Of a stretch of 64,000 nucleotides of DNA, positions 11,211 to 23,317 are shown in pieces. Within the stretch, counting starts at the first letter, position 1; each line of letters starts with the position of its first letter. Position numbers and translations under genes: made by a program. The notes under the pieces were generated by a model. That model saw nothing but the letters and a program-made list of their open reading frames with translations. It did not search any database and was not told the origin of the DNA. The DNA is from Gracilaria gracilis. Taxonomy: Eukaryota; Rhodophyta; Florideophyceae; Gracilariales; Gracilariaceae. The DNA lies in contig JARGSG010000027.1 in the NCBI GenBank assembly GCA_030374805.1, positions 248,001 to 312,000 on the forward strand. Direction: 5' to 3'.

Positions 11211-12964
11211 TTGGGCGGTGAGCACCCTCCACGTAAGCTCATCATGGCAGGCAGAGGTCATTCCTTTCCGAGTATCGCTCGTGGGCGTCTCCAGAAGCCA
11301 CAGCAGAGAGTGCCAGAAACAGGACTAGAAAACCGACAGAATGGGCTGGAGGGAGCTGCGAGAAATGGAGCACAAGTGGCTAAAATTTCTCGTTTGCCGC
11401 CAGTGTCTGGAAGCAGGGTACTATAAAACGATGGGCATCGAGTGCAAAGCTCTACCGGTTTTCAAGAAGAGCCGACTGGGAGATCAGTCCTGCGTGCTAC
11501 AGCTTCTCTGCGGTCGCGAGACGTTCAGTCGAATCACTCTTCTCGTGGCTCTAGTGTGAAGCGGACTATGAAAGATGCAATACCGGGCCTTACAACACAA
11601 TCAAAGGAAAATTCTGACATCCCACTCAAGGGAATCACAAATCTTACACAAGGTTTCTCCGCGGGTCAGCGAAAACTTACTGAACGGATGAAACGGAGTC
11701 ATATTGAGAGCCAGCAACAGTCAAATGCTATTATAAACGAGCTTCGCACTAGAAAAGGCTGCATTCTGACCGCACTGCACACGTCACTGCAGCAAAAGTC
11801 ATAACAATTGGAACAAGAGGACTCGGATCCAAACACCTTAGAAGTAAGTTGTTCTTCTCCGTTAAAGCTAATCATATCGGAAGTAATCTTACATATGAAG
11901 TTGTCTCAACAACAGCGGAAAGCTGAACTGCTTCATTTACGTATACACACACATTTGTGCTTCAATATTCTCAATATTCTAACGCCTCTAATCCAAAAGG
12001 AATACGTGCGATACATTAGCTCTGTCGAATTTATGGATCCCACTCGCGGAGAAAGATTGTTCAGCATATCGGGCGATGGCGATGTTATTCAGTGCGAAGG
12101 ACAGCGCTCTGTGGGACAACTATCGGAAGAATCTTGGATATTGGAAGGCGCCAAATTTTAGAGAGAGGAAAAGATCCCAATAATTTCTACAGGTTGAGCG
12201 TTGTGGTGCAGCGCAAGAAAAAACCGGTTCAGATATCAGTGATGGCCTATGTCAGTCGCGCAAAAAGTCTGGGTCACGAAAGTATTAGAAAACTGATTGT
12301 GAGTCTTTATTACATCTATGCTTTATATTGGAATCAGTACTAATATTTCTTCAGTTCAATTTGTTTTGTACGTCTACGGCAGCAAGTTCCTCGTTAAATA
12401 AGAAGAAAAGAGCCACTTCGGGTCTCAAAAAACACTATGCACTTAAGTTGCTATCAACAGATGAGCATCGTATGGATATGGAGTTCAAGGATCCATGGAC
12501 AGCAGCATGTCACGCAGGTATTTGTGAAGCATATGCTACGGCACAATCTGCTAGTCATCTCAAATCCCACCAGCTTGGTTCACATCTACCGAGAATTTAT
12601 GAGAACGTATTGAACTATCAGCCATTTCAGTTAAGTTTATTCTCACTGGGATTTGTTTCTGTCAAAGTACGTTCCTGTTTTTGTGCGGTACTACATATCA
12701 AAGATTTTAACACTTTTTATGTTGTTACTTCAATGCGAATGAAAAAAGATTTGGAGAGCTATTCAAGGGTTGACCAATATTAAAAGAGGAGGTATGAATC
12801 GTTCTTATGCTTTTTTGTGGGCAAGGGAAGTAATGCAAATTAATGAACTACAGGAGGGGTTGCTCGAACAAGGAACAAATGTGGAATATGCAAATGAGTT
12901 TCGTTCCCAAAGTTGTGCTATTACAAATGCTGTTACTCTTTCAAATGTTCTAGGCGAAGAGTAG
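11211..12964 (+). pseudogene. Unrecognised multi-exon gene, probably broken
   Basis: Coding-like frames follow one another: a basic, Ser/Arg-rich start (11211-11804, ending in an in-frame TAA after LQQKS), a frame through about 12001-12170 containing LWDNYRKNLGYWK, a frame through 12298, and two further exons. Two introns join frames well: 12299-12354 (GTGAGT ... TACTAAT ... TTCTTCAG, phase 0) and 12667-12748 (GTACGT ... AAAAAAG, phase 0), giving a final exon 12749-12964 that ends GVLGEE-like in NVLGEE. A GTAAGT donor also lies at 11844. A base shift near 12165-12180 is needed to connect the middle, so the gene may be dead. I do not recognise the protein. It starts divergently from the transposase relic at 11010. 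Confidence 0.4.
12299..12354 (+). other. Spliceosomal intron, 56 nt
   Basis: Donor GTGAGT, branch point TACTAAT and acceptor TTCTTCAG are all close to consensus. The intron lies between codons and connects two coding frames without a stop. Confidence 0.6.
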
Positions 12965-13027
12965 AAAATAATATTGCAAGCTCCAAGAACTGTTTAGATT
13001 TCTTAATTTGGTTTGTAGCGGTATAAG

Positions 13028-14440
13028 TTATAAATGAGTATGTAACATTATTACTAGCATGGGGTTGTGTATGATTCGAAGATCGGAATGTGTCTCTACC
13101 TTGCGCGAAGAGAGCCGCAGGTGGCCATCGTCAAGTGAGATAATCGTTGAATCCGGAATGTACCGAAGTGCTCTATTCACGCTCGCAATTTCTTCTTCCA
13201 GCCCTAGTATGAGTTCCTTTCCTCGCTTTGTGTTAAATTGCCAAGCTCCGTCACTGTGAGAAACCCTACTCTGTGGCTTGGGGTGGCAACAGAGTGCCCT
13301 CCACACCTCGTAGTAACGTTTAGACTTCACTCCCAATTGACAGCAAAAGTACTTGCCTTCGTTTGAATCGACCTTGGCAGGATTCTGCCGGTAAGGGGAA
13401 CATAACACGTGAAACACAATGATTGGCTCCCATTCTTCAATTTTCACTGGGTGTTTTTGTGAAGTATCCAGAACTCTGTTAATCTCTTCGGAGACTTTCC
13501 CAAGTATAGAGCGAGTAAGAAAACAACGGAAAATTTGTACAGCAGAAATATTACTCACGTAAGCGTTCTCCTTTGCAGAGTATGCTATGCACTCACTTCT
13601 GTTTCTATCTAGCTCTTTTCCAATATTGTGCAAAACCAAACGAACATTCTTCGAAAAACGTTGAAAAAGATGTTCATCAATGTCATCAATTCCGATATCA
13701 ATGTCATTATAGGACGGAGTGTAGCACCAAGTATCAAGGCCTGAAGTTTTCCACCGACTATCGCCCGACGGTGTTGCTTTAAGACCACACTCCTCGGACT
13801 CATTCATGTTGTTCTCTTCTTAATCTCAGACAAGATCCGAATCGGGAAGGAAAAGTCCAGCCCAGGCGTCGTCTTCGACAACCGAGATCGAGTCATTTTG
13901 GGCTGAAATATGAAGTTGTTTGATGTTTCTTATATCCTTTACTTCTTCGTCTCAAATTGTGTTGTCTTCACTGCCAGAATTTTGTAACGAACATATATCA
14001 GAAGCGGCATCGTTTGAATATTCTGGGCTTAAAATGAAAGCAGATGATTCTGTTGATGAATGCTGAGTTGTTTGCGGCGCAACGTTGGGGTTTGTAAAGT
14101 TCATTCTCTCAATAGAAGGCTTTGCGCTCATCTTAGAGTACGTAGAATCGGGAAAAGAATTGCTTTTGAACGTCGTCTGGTGACTTTCAGTATAAGCAGC
14201 TGTCGAGCTCTCAAAATAGACCCCTTGCAACGGAGAAAGACGGTGAACATCTTCGTTCTTTTCAAATGAGGGTGCCGTAGACAGCTCGTCAGAGACATTT
14301 ACTGGGTCACTGTCAGACTGTAGTGAGAAGTACGCATCGGCTACTACCGGGTTGCTTCTGCCAGAATGTGAAGACTCTTGAGCGAGCTTACTCGACGGCG
14401 GTATTTGTTGTTTGCCAGAATGCGTGGAAGTCATTTTCAA
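13028..14440 (-). CDS. Unrecognised two-part gene, possibly transposase-derived
   Basis: Two minus-strand open frames. The upstream one (14440-13952, 162 residues) is low complexity, rich in Ser, Thr, Pro and Asn. The downstream one (13807-13028, 259 residues) is better structured, with a pattern ISLDDGHLRLSSRKVETHSD near its end that recalls the first acidic region of PiggyBac-type transposases. Between them a short acidic stretch (NDSISVVEDDAW) reads in a third frame after a TTTCAG acceptor near 13903 and a GTAAAG donor about 40 bp upstream, so an intron is plausible. The C-terminal part expected of a full transposase is absent. Function not assignable. Confidence 0.4.
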
Positions 14441-14639
14441 TGACTGCAGTCATTTCAAGTACTTTGTACTTGAGTTTGGATGTTTGTTCTACGCTGAAAG
14501 TTTTTCAACAACCCTGCATGTTTCCAACGCAGAGCCTGCGAAGCAGTAGAAAGGAAACCAATCCAGCGAGATGGCGAAGTACAGAAGCCCTTCAAGCAGT
14601 TGACGCCAAAGCGACCCAATTTTGAGCCAGGAAGACGTT

Positions 14640-14800
14640 GTACCGTACTGCGTCCAGAAGAGAGCCCAGTAGAGCGCCCGGACGCGAGCCCAGGTAGAGC
14701 GCCCAGCCTGGGCTCCATTCTGGAAACCCGTGTGATGGGAGCCCATTTGGGAGCCCAGCAGCGCACCCAGCAGCGAGCCCAGCAGTGAGACCAGTAATTT
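14640..14800. repeat. Degenerate GAGCCCAG-type repeat tract
   Basis: Irregular reiteration of GAGCCCAG and GCGCCC(A/G)G units on the plus strand, making spurious Trp/Arg-rich or Pro-rich translations on both strands. No gene is called here; 14830-15140 likewise has no supported gene. Confidence 0.5.
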
Positions 14801-15146
14801 GAGCGTTCTAAGCTGCAAATTAGGCTCCTTGGGCTCACAAGATTAGGAGCACAATTTTTGGGCTCCCAAAAAGCACAGGGATAGCGCCGTGCACGTCAAA
14901 CCCATCTGGCACGAAGTAGATGCAATTTTCTTAGCAGAACTGGTCATACTTTGAGTTTTTTTCTGCTTCCGCTTTGGACGCTGCCCCTCCCCGGCTGTTC
15001 GAAGCTTCATTGGTGTAATTGTAATTTTGGGGGCTACCAATTGTGACATCTATACCCAGTGGTTTGGGTTGAAAACGAATATCATCGATAACAAGATCCA
15101 TTCGAGCTTGCTGTACCCCTGGAAGGTTTTCTTGCGAAGGGAAGCG

Positions 15147-17537
15147 TTACTCCCTTGTGACGGCTTGACAAAGCGGTGGTTGCTTCAAGAACACATATAG
15201 CGTATCTCGCAGGGCATTATGTCCTCGAGTCGCTCCCATTACTACCGAGCATGTCATTGTATGGTATCTGAAATCGTCGAGGTTGGCCACATTGACGTAT
15301 TCTCGTGCTGCAAATGCAGGACAAGTTCGCTGGCCGCTGAAAACGCGCTGATCAAACCGAAGACCTATCATAGTTTTCAGTATTTCCGGAGCAGTGGATT
15401 GGGAGTGTTTGGGGTCCAAGTAAGCTGTGTCGCAAAGACAGGCCTCCATGGTGGACGTTGAACGCAATCTGCTCGTACTCAATTTGTCGTGCTGAGGGGT
15501 TTGTTGCGGCTCTGCTTGTTTGTCGCATATCTAGTCAGTTTATTCGTGCTGCAGATTGTATGTCGTGTCTTTTTGCTCAGCGCGAGCCGATAAGTTATCA
15601 AAGGAGAATTCTTCTGAAAGCGATTGATCTTGTTGCAAAATGTTGGTGATCTGCGCCAGACGTATCATCTGTAACGTTACTATATTTGCCTGGGATAGTT
15701 CATGGCACTGTTGATGGCCGACCAAGCGTCGAAATAGGATGAAACATAGGCCGCCTTCTGTATCCATTCCGTTTTTGTCAGGCCCAGTTCTCCTTTACCG
15801 AACGGGATGCATGCTCTATTACGGCCTTCTGTGGATATATTGTGGGTTATTTCGTCGAATACTCTTCTCTGCCTGTTGCCCAAGAACTTGACTTCGGTTT
15901 GGGTGTAGTGCGGCGGAGTGGTTCGAAGTACGTATGTCATCTTACAAGATCCAGCACAGAACCGTAGCAATATCAGTGCCATGTGAGGGTCGGGAAGCTA
16001 GTGGAGCGCGTTTAGCAACTTGTTCTGTTTGTCTCGTTTCTCTTTTAGAGTGTTGGTGCGTCTTTATTGAAAAACCGAGTGTTGGAATTTCACGAGAATG
16101 AGTAACTCGTGCTGGAAAGCGTGGCATGTGGAGAGGTCGCCACCACCATGTTGTCGTTTTCGTGTAGTTGGGTTCGAAACCAATTTTTTTCCCTTCAGAC
16201 GTAAGGAGAGAAAGGCATTCTGTTGCGTTGGCACGCGTTGTTGGTACTGTCCCGTCTTCTGTATACAACTTTCGCGATAGGGTTCATTGCTGCCTGGACC
16301 TTAAGGATGAGGGGTGAAATGTCAAAAAAACCAAAATAGGGCTTAATGGGTCACCTTGCTGGGTGTCAGTGTTGTTTTGTATTACAAACTCCCCAAACCG
16401 AAGGGGAATTGGCTTCTTGTAGCAGAAATGTACAAAGCGAGCGATTTCTAGGCAACGGGTGGACTCGGCGGAAAGCATATGCTGTCTTTCGATGGCCTTG
16501 AAAGCGTTCTCAAGGTCAATGCTCACATGAACGAAATCTTTGCCGCGGAGTTTGTTGGTTCCAGTTCTAACAATATACAATATTGCTTCGGCACCGCATG
16601 AGGTACCTACTCCTAGCTGGTGAGGTCGGAGGTAGGTTTGCACCGCTAGCATGCGCGATGCCATTATCGCTAGCATTTGAGCAATGAAACGTCTCCGAAC
16701 TAAGCCGACTGCTAAGGGACGAAGTTTTTGTGAGGCGGGTTTGCGTATGACCAACAAGCTGCCTGCTGCGAACCCCACTTGTGTGTTAGGAGGTGCTTTG
16801 CCCGCGGCCATGTAACTGACGAAGCAGTTACTTCGTTTAGTATTGGCCAGTCTGGAGCGTGACCACCAGGCGTAGTAGCCAAGCATTTGAACAAGCCTGT
16901 CCACATGCCATCCGGGCCTGGAGAGGATGCCCGTTTGAGGCCAATTAATGTTTGAAGGACGAAAGATTCGTCAAAGGAAAGCGAAGAAGGGAGTTGGTCA
17001 TTGAGAGAATCAATAACTTCTATAGTAGAGTTCGGGTGTAATTCAGTCGGCTTTCCAGCGGACTCGTGTGCAGGAGCTACGCGGTTTCCCTCTTGTACGA
17101 GTATGTCACAATTCTTTGTCTATTCACCTGCAGTGAAAGATCTGCGAGCACGTGAGTACTTGGTAGTGCAGTTAGGTCTTGTTGCAGGTGCCTGGATATG
17201 TGTTACACGGGCTTCATCAAGGAGTGTAATCCACTCTCCTCGTAGTTTCATTCTAATTAGTTGGGTAACAGAACGACGGAGGGAGGGCCTCTTGCGGTTG
17301 CGGGGTTCCCCCCGTCCGTTCTTTCGGATAACCAGTTTTGAGGGGTGCAATAAGAGAACTCAGACAAATTGTTTTAAGGGTCGTTTTGCGTGATATGTTG
17401 AAGTTATGGAGGAGATGATAGAAGAGCTCAGTGAATTCAAGACGCATTGTTCTTGGTATGTAGTCCATTGTCGTTTTACGAAGATCAAAGATTGGTTCGA
17501 TGGTTGGGCAGTCATTTACAGTTGGAGGAAATGGCAT
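15147..17537 (-). pseudogene. LINE-like reverse transcriptase relic
   Basis: The frame 16904-16284 is a clear RT: LRPLAVGLVRRRF, PHQLGVGTSCGAEA, the palm Asp in VSIDLENAFKAIER and the QQGDPLSPI motif. Continuing at 16268 the YxDD box reads YTED. Downstream, 15982-15680 (LLRFCAGSCKMTYVLRTTPP; GKGELGLTK) and 15482-15147 (a cysteine/histidine-poor tail ending GHNALRDTLYVF) match the C-terminal region typical of this RT group. Upstream, 17537-17120 shows N-terminal RT-like sequence. Stops and frame changes separate the blocks. No endonuclease domain or poly-A tail was recognised, so the class is inferred from the RT sequence style. Confidence 0.7.
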
Positions 17538-17599
17538 GTTTTTCTAGTTGTGTTCTCTTGTGTTTGGTTCTCTTTCAATTAACAAGGGGTTGAAGATCC

Positions 17600-20450
17600 G
17601 GTGTTGGTGGAGGATTTGCTCTGCTGTGTAAAGGCGTGAAGCGGTTTGTATTGCTAGGGAATGGTTCATTGGTACTGCGGTTGCGCTGCTTAGGACGGAA
17701 ACCTTCAGCCCATGTGCCCATAGGAACATTTTCTGCTGAGATGTTCGTCATGTTTAGTGCTAGCACGGGAGTTCTTTGGTTTGGTTGGGGTGTTGGAAAC
17801 CCTCTGCTGCACCTGCCGTGGTTTTATGGGAGTGAAATCGATTACTGGGTTTCTCGGTTTTATCGTTTGGGAGCACCGTTGTTCGTGCTCTTTTAATGCG
17901 TCAGCGAAGAAGAGACGTGGCCTCCAGAGGGTATACGGTCATTCGAGACAGGGTATTTCATCTCTCAGTTTTAGTATGATCTGCTCTTGATCATCAGTTG
18001 TTCCTGTATTTGGGAAGTGTTGGAGAATGTCGTCAATTTGTTGAGCAGTAATCGTGAGGAAGCGTTTGAAACCACAATGTCGCACTTTCATATTGTAGAA
18101 ACGGTCGTAGGCAGGTTTAACTGGGGAGATACAGCTTTCCGGGGCGAACAACAAGAAGCTGCGTGGGTCTCCTGTTTTGACTAAAGTCAGCGGTTCCCTA
18201 ATACCAGCTTCTGCTAGAAAGAGGGTTATGTTGAAGGGGTTCTTCAACGATATGTGCGTTGCTGACGTACGCAAAAGCGCGAAACGTTTTTCTTCGCGCC
18301 CAATTGTGTTGAGCGCAGTTCGGTAGATTCTGTTTCGTCCGTTCTTGGAGAGCGTAAACGTGTCTGCGTTATATTATTCTTTGTCCTTGGCACTTTCCGT
18401 GATTAGCACCAGAAGTCTTGAGGGCACAGGTGCTACGGGTTTCGGGAAACGCTGTTGCAGTACTTATGCGTATGTGAAATTTGTCGGGTCGTGATTATGC
18501 GAGTCGCTATCCGTCATGTTGTTTTCTGTATTTAACGTTTTCTGATATCGCCGTGGTTGCATCTTTGCAACTTCGAAGCGAATAAGGGACGCCAGAGCTC
18601 CCAAATCAGCGAAGTCTCCGTTCACAAGGTGAGATATGGTAGAAAACTGTCCTTTTGTAGGGCCTAAGACGCTAACAAATTTCTTAAAGTGGGCTGGGTT
18701 CTTCAGGTTCAGTTCGGGGCTGAGTATATTCTTGGATATTGACATAAACTGAAGGCATGCATCCATTGTTCAGCTTTTGCCTGGTACAGCTCTTTTAGTG
18801 AGGCGCCGTGCAGGCCGGCGTGGCTTCCACCGGCATGTTCTCCAGACAAGAACAGTATACACTTTATAACACTTGATAACGCGGTAACTTCGGTCTCTAA
18901 TTTGCTTTAACTTCCACAAGGTCGTCGAACGAACAAGAAGAACATCAGTCATGGGAGAAGCAGTGATGGGCTCCCCAGCACCACGCGGAGGTCCGGAAGC
19001 CATAAGAGATAGAGAACGTTCACCAGAGGGTTCTGACGGGGGCGCGGGAGGCAATGCGGAGGAAGAAGCAGCGGGAGCGGCATTGGACGGAGTCTCGGCA
19101 ATGTGACCATATTGTTGGATGTTCTCCTCGGCGAAGGGATCCCTAGGGTTGGTACGCTGTATGGGACTACATACCTTGCGGTTCTCAAACCCCCCGACTT
19201 CTCAGCATTCTTCCTCCTTCCTCGGGATGGATTCGATCGCTTTGAGGAAAGCCGTGGGGTCACCCGCTGCGTAGCCAGTCCTGGGGACCATCACTGCAAC
19301 TCCCAATTCCATAATAGGGTTCACCCGCTTGGTGGGTAATCGAAACAGTAGACCAACGGGTAGGAGCCCATGGGTATATAGCCATGTTGGGGCACCGGCT
19401 TTCGGACGTAATACCATTCTTTGCCGCCTCCAAGGTGGGTACCCAAAGTAAAACAACACCAAAGCGGTGGGAACGCAGACGATGGCTTCACGACGGGCGC
19501 ACGTGGCAATGGAGAACAGCGAGCGGCGGGTGAAACCAAGTACGGTGGTATCTAGAGAACGCGTGGCACCGCAATAGCGCGTACTGAATGGCCATCCTAG
19601 CGATCGATGTGTTCCGCATTGGGAAGCATCTCCATCATCGTCAACCCCGGTAAGACCCCGGGCTCTGCTCGCCGTGCAGCGGTTCGCTCTGCGCGCGGGG
19701 AGCACGCACATGCACGGCCCGTATCTGCGCAACGCAACAGCTTCCGGAAGCACCTTCGAGGTTACCACCGTTACTGTTCAACAGGAGAAACTCTGCAGTT
19801 TCCAAGGTTCTACTGTCCAACCCTCGTTCGTTCGTTACAACCACGGAACTTATGGTTGGCGTGTAGCGCGCGCGAATGTACTTGTCCGATTGCGGATCCA
19901 TTGGATGCAGATACGTATCTACCTTTGTAAACCGTTACAATTTTATCATTATGATAACTACGATTCATCGGAGTTGGCACCCCCAAGGAGTGATGCTATG
20001 CGCCGGAGGTGCTCAGTTGTCAAATTTGGCGCAAGGTGGTGCGTTTTGAGAAGAAGGTGGTTGTTCATAATATGAATATTATTGTATAGGCATTCACCAT
20101 GTCCAGTTGCAGCTACACTGCCGCTCAGAAGTAAAAAACACCCCCTGTCCAATAAAAAACGACAAGATAGATGCAACGTAGCCAAATATTGAATCGAACA
20201 CTTTATTAAGGACATTTTTTTGATTGCGTTTGTCGTTTTGCCAGAACATCTACGGCGTAGATATCTGTGATTTTAATTTAATATGCTTTCCGTAAACCCC
20301 AGAGGTTGCGAGAGCAACACCACGGCTATGGCAAAGAGTCCATACTCAAGTCTGCATCACAGACTTTGACCGTCCCACCCCAAACAAACACGTTAAGAGC
20401 GTGGACGTGGTTCTGTATTAGGCAAAAAAAAGACCTTTGAGTCGCTTTTC
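17600..20450. other. Undetermined, open frames without recognised motifs
   Basis: Minus-strand frames at 17939-18274, 18464-18766, 18949-19263 and 19202-19768 are of moderate length, but I recognise none. Because they precede the RT relic on the same strand they could be a decayed first ORF of that element. The segment 20076-20450 separates this from the recombinase relic and shows nothing supported. Confidence 0.3.
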
Positions 20451-20509
20451 ATAGCACCAAATTGTTTTTTCAGCTTCTGCGGGTATATTCATCCTCATAA
20501 TCCAGGACC

Positions 20510-21590
20510 GTTCATTAGAAAGGTAGTGCCGCACCGATTTCGACGATTTTCAACGTCCGTGAATTGTAATAGTCTCTGCAGACATTCCGCGAATATATTC
20601 GTGTAAAGCGCCTCCAATTCTAGCAGAATGAGATGGAATACGCATATGTGATATGCCAAAAACTTGCTCTGCCCTTTTCAAATGGTTACAAAAGGAAATA
20701 TAGCTCAGAAAAAACAGCTTTCCTGCTTTGGCGATTCTAGGTACCTATTTTCTGCATGAATCCAATAGTTCTATAGTTGTAGCTCGAGAAATAACTACGA
20801 ACTGGTAGAGGCCCGCATTTGCACTTTTGATACATATTACAGAGACACGATTCCCGTAGGTGCTGATTCTAGGATCACCAGGCAGTGCTACTAGATTCCA
20901 GGTTAAAGACAGGACTTCGGATGCTCACAGGTAGCCGTCAAAGGAAAAAAAGAGAGCCATTGCGGCCTGCGGGGTTCCGTTGTAAAGCATGACGGCTGTC
21001 ATTGCGTTTGTCAAGGACTCAGTGAGTGGAGCCGAGCTTCGGAGCGTGCAGACTTTTCCCCAGTCATTCAGTGCTCTTTCTGAATGTCCTTGTTTCTGTC
21101 GGAGCATATGGATCATTATTTAAAGCACGCACAGGAGATTGTGCATCTCCTGTTTTGTGCTTGCGTTCCCACACGTATCATACCGCTCTTCAATGTACTC
21201 CAAGAGAGCCATGTCTAACAGTTTATCTGACGCAGAGGTACTGTGTAGAGATCTTTGGAAGGTCTCGAGAGCCTCGCTGTAACGCTGGATGGTAGTAGGC
21301 TTCAAAGTCGCTTTGAGTAGAGGGTGTTGGTTGAAGAAAAATCGTGCGCATGTGTGCACCGATGGCATCATTTGATCTCGGTTATCCCTGGGTATCAGCC
21401 AAGCTATCTTGGCTGGGTGGCCACACCTTCTCCATTGCAATCCAGGGCGTGGGTAGGGTTCACCGCGCGGATCAAGGCGCTCTTTGTGGTTCTCTTTGTT
21501 CTTCGCCTTGTTCCGATATGTTTCGATTCGCTTGCCCTTGCTGATCCCCAAAGAAACCCAAAGTTGTGCGGCTTTTGAGAGCGGTGCCAT
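20510..21590 (-). pseudogene. Tyrosine recombinase of DIRS-like element
   Basis: The frame 21590-21120 contains a core-binding-domain-like segment (LKPTTIQRYSEALETFQRSL). The frame 21116-20925 goes on with a helical block (LTNAMTAVMLYNGTPQAAMA ... FSFDGYL). Reading through the stop, the catalytic domain lies at 20925-20510 and is not visible as one ORF: HSAR at 20619-20630 (the HxxR box), then HGR-stop-KSSKSVRHYL with the presumptive nucleophile Tyr codon at 20523-20525. Stops interrupt at 20925, 20745 and 20550. A recombinase in place of an integrase, downstream of RT and RNase H, defines DIRS-order elements. Confidence 0.72.
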
Positions 21591-21592
21591 GT

Positions 21593-21987
21593 TTATGAGT
21601 GGAAATTGGTAGCTCTGTTTGGTGGCAGCACTCTGGAGGGGTAGTCAGCAGGATTCGATTCGGAACGAATATGGAACAGAGAAGGATTGATTCCATGTGC
21701 TACCGAGATTGTGGCGAAGCGGCGGCACGGTAGAGAGAGAGTGATCGGGATGAGGAGCGCCCTTTTCTGAGAGCGTATACGGTGAATAGAGAGTCGGAGA
21801 AAATTAAGGCCCTCCGGTCGTGCATTCCTTTCGACGCGAGCCATTCTAAGGCGAGGTATGCCATCGTCGCTTCAAGCTCGTTTATATGTACCTCTCGTCT
21901 CCAACGGTGTGCGAACGCCGTTTCCCACTTTGTGTTCTTGACAAAATTTTCCATGCGGGTTTGCCTTTGCGTTTCCTGCGTGTCCAT
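21593..21987 (-). pseudogene. DIRS-type RNase H
   Basis: Two overlapping frames show the RNase H block typical of DIRS elements: HINELEATMAYLALEW, IFSDSLFTVYALRKGRSSSR, and after a frame change FHIRSESNPADYPSR. It lies directly between the RT (upstream) and recombinase (downstream) of the same strand. Confidence 0.72.
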
Positions 21988-22200
21988 CTACATGGATTCT
22001 ATCTTTTCTGGGTCTACCTCTGCAAACACGACAGCGCCAGCTATTTGGGAGGCATCAAAGCATATAAAAAGCTTTGTGAATGTGTGTTTTAGGAAAACTA
22101 CTGGGGTTGGAACGAGTGCGCTGATGTGACTCAGCTCTTTCTTGGTTCTCTCGAAGAGGTTTTAGTTCTGTGTCGGTGTCACTTTTCCGTGCTCGATGAG

Positions 22201-23292
22201 TCAATAGGTGTTTTCTAGCACTGCTAGCAGTTTTCGGCGTCCCATAATACACCATACAAGTTTTCCGGTTACCTTCTGTAGCTCTGAGAGTTTGGGGGAG
22301 GTTTTTGTCGTTAAAGTGTGGGCTTGTAGCACTGTTTGGATTGCTTTGACTGGGTCCGGCAAAATGCATTTGGTGCGCAAATTAATCCTCCAACCGATGA
22401 AGGATATTGCTTCTACGGATATGTGACCGATAGCAGAGGAGTTCGTCCACTTGATCTGGAGTCCGTGCAGCTCGAAACGTGTGTAAGGACGGCGCTGCCG
22501 AGCTGTGAATTGAAGGTTATGCCAGTTTGAGCATGTCACTGCAGCTTCGTCTATGATGGGGCAGAGCAGTACGTCTTTGCCTTCAATGGAAACGCCGTGG
22601 TCCGATCTCTTTAGCACTTTGAATTGATGTGCAGGGGACGGACAGTGCGGATGTTTTGCAAACACTCTGAAACAGCTGCTGATGATGAATGATGATAGAC
22701 AGTGGGCAACATGAAAGGCCCATTTAAATCCCATGGGCATTGTGGCTTGGAGAGGACGGATGAGGTGTGCTTCTTTTAGTCGCGTCCCAAGGGGTTTGGA
22801 TATATCTCTCTCCAGGAGGCCTGGAAGCTCCCCGAAAGGAACTGATTAAAAAGGAAGAATGCGGGCCATGGGCTCTGGTAAGCGGATGTTGTGGAACATG
22901 TTGGCTATATCGAAGAAGAAAGAATACAGGTTATTGTCTAGGGCCATGTGTTGTTCAAAAGCGTCTGGTGTGGGGAGGGTTGTGTGCGGTGGATCTGGGA
23001 GGTTAGCGTTTTGATACCACGGCCAGCTTATGAGCCTTTGACTTTTATTATTTTTGGCCGCAGCGAATGTGACCATCGTCATGTGGTTTTCGAGGTCGGA
23101 ATATGGCTTCTTCTCGTGAACAGTATTGGACCAGCGAAGAATACCGGCTTTGTTTGCTTTTTCGAATACCTTGATATATTCTCGTGTGGATTCTAAGGCG
23201 TTAGATGGCTTACGTTTTCTCTTTTGGATTCTGGGTTTCCGTTTTCCATGCTTGAGTGGTAGGTGCAGGGCGGGGTGGGTTTCTTCGAGCAT
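22201..23292 (-). pseudogene. DIRS-type reverse transcriptase
   Basis: The N-terminal part (23292-22846) has the first catalytic Asp in YSFFFDIANMFHNIRLP. The C-terminal part (22740-22201) starts PMGFKWAFHVAHCLSSFI, has IIDEAAV where a YxDD-type box is expected, and continues with GHISVEAISFIGWRINL and the RT thumb. The two parts are in different frames, with about 100 bp between. The RT style (P-M-G-F-K-W rather than the Ty3 PFGLKNAP) supports DIRS rather than Ty3. Confidence 0.68.
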
Positions 23293-23317
23293 TGCTGTGT
23301 GGCCGTCTGGAATAATG

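Noticed and set aside
19202-19768. 188-residue minus-strand frame
   Set aside because: No recognised motif, and overlapping frames of similar length on the other strand; left as undetermined.
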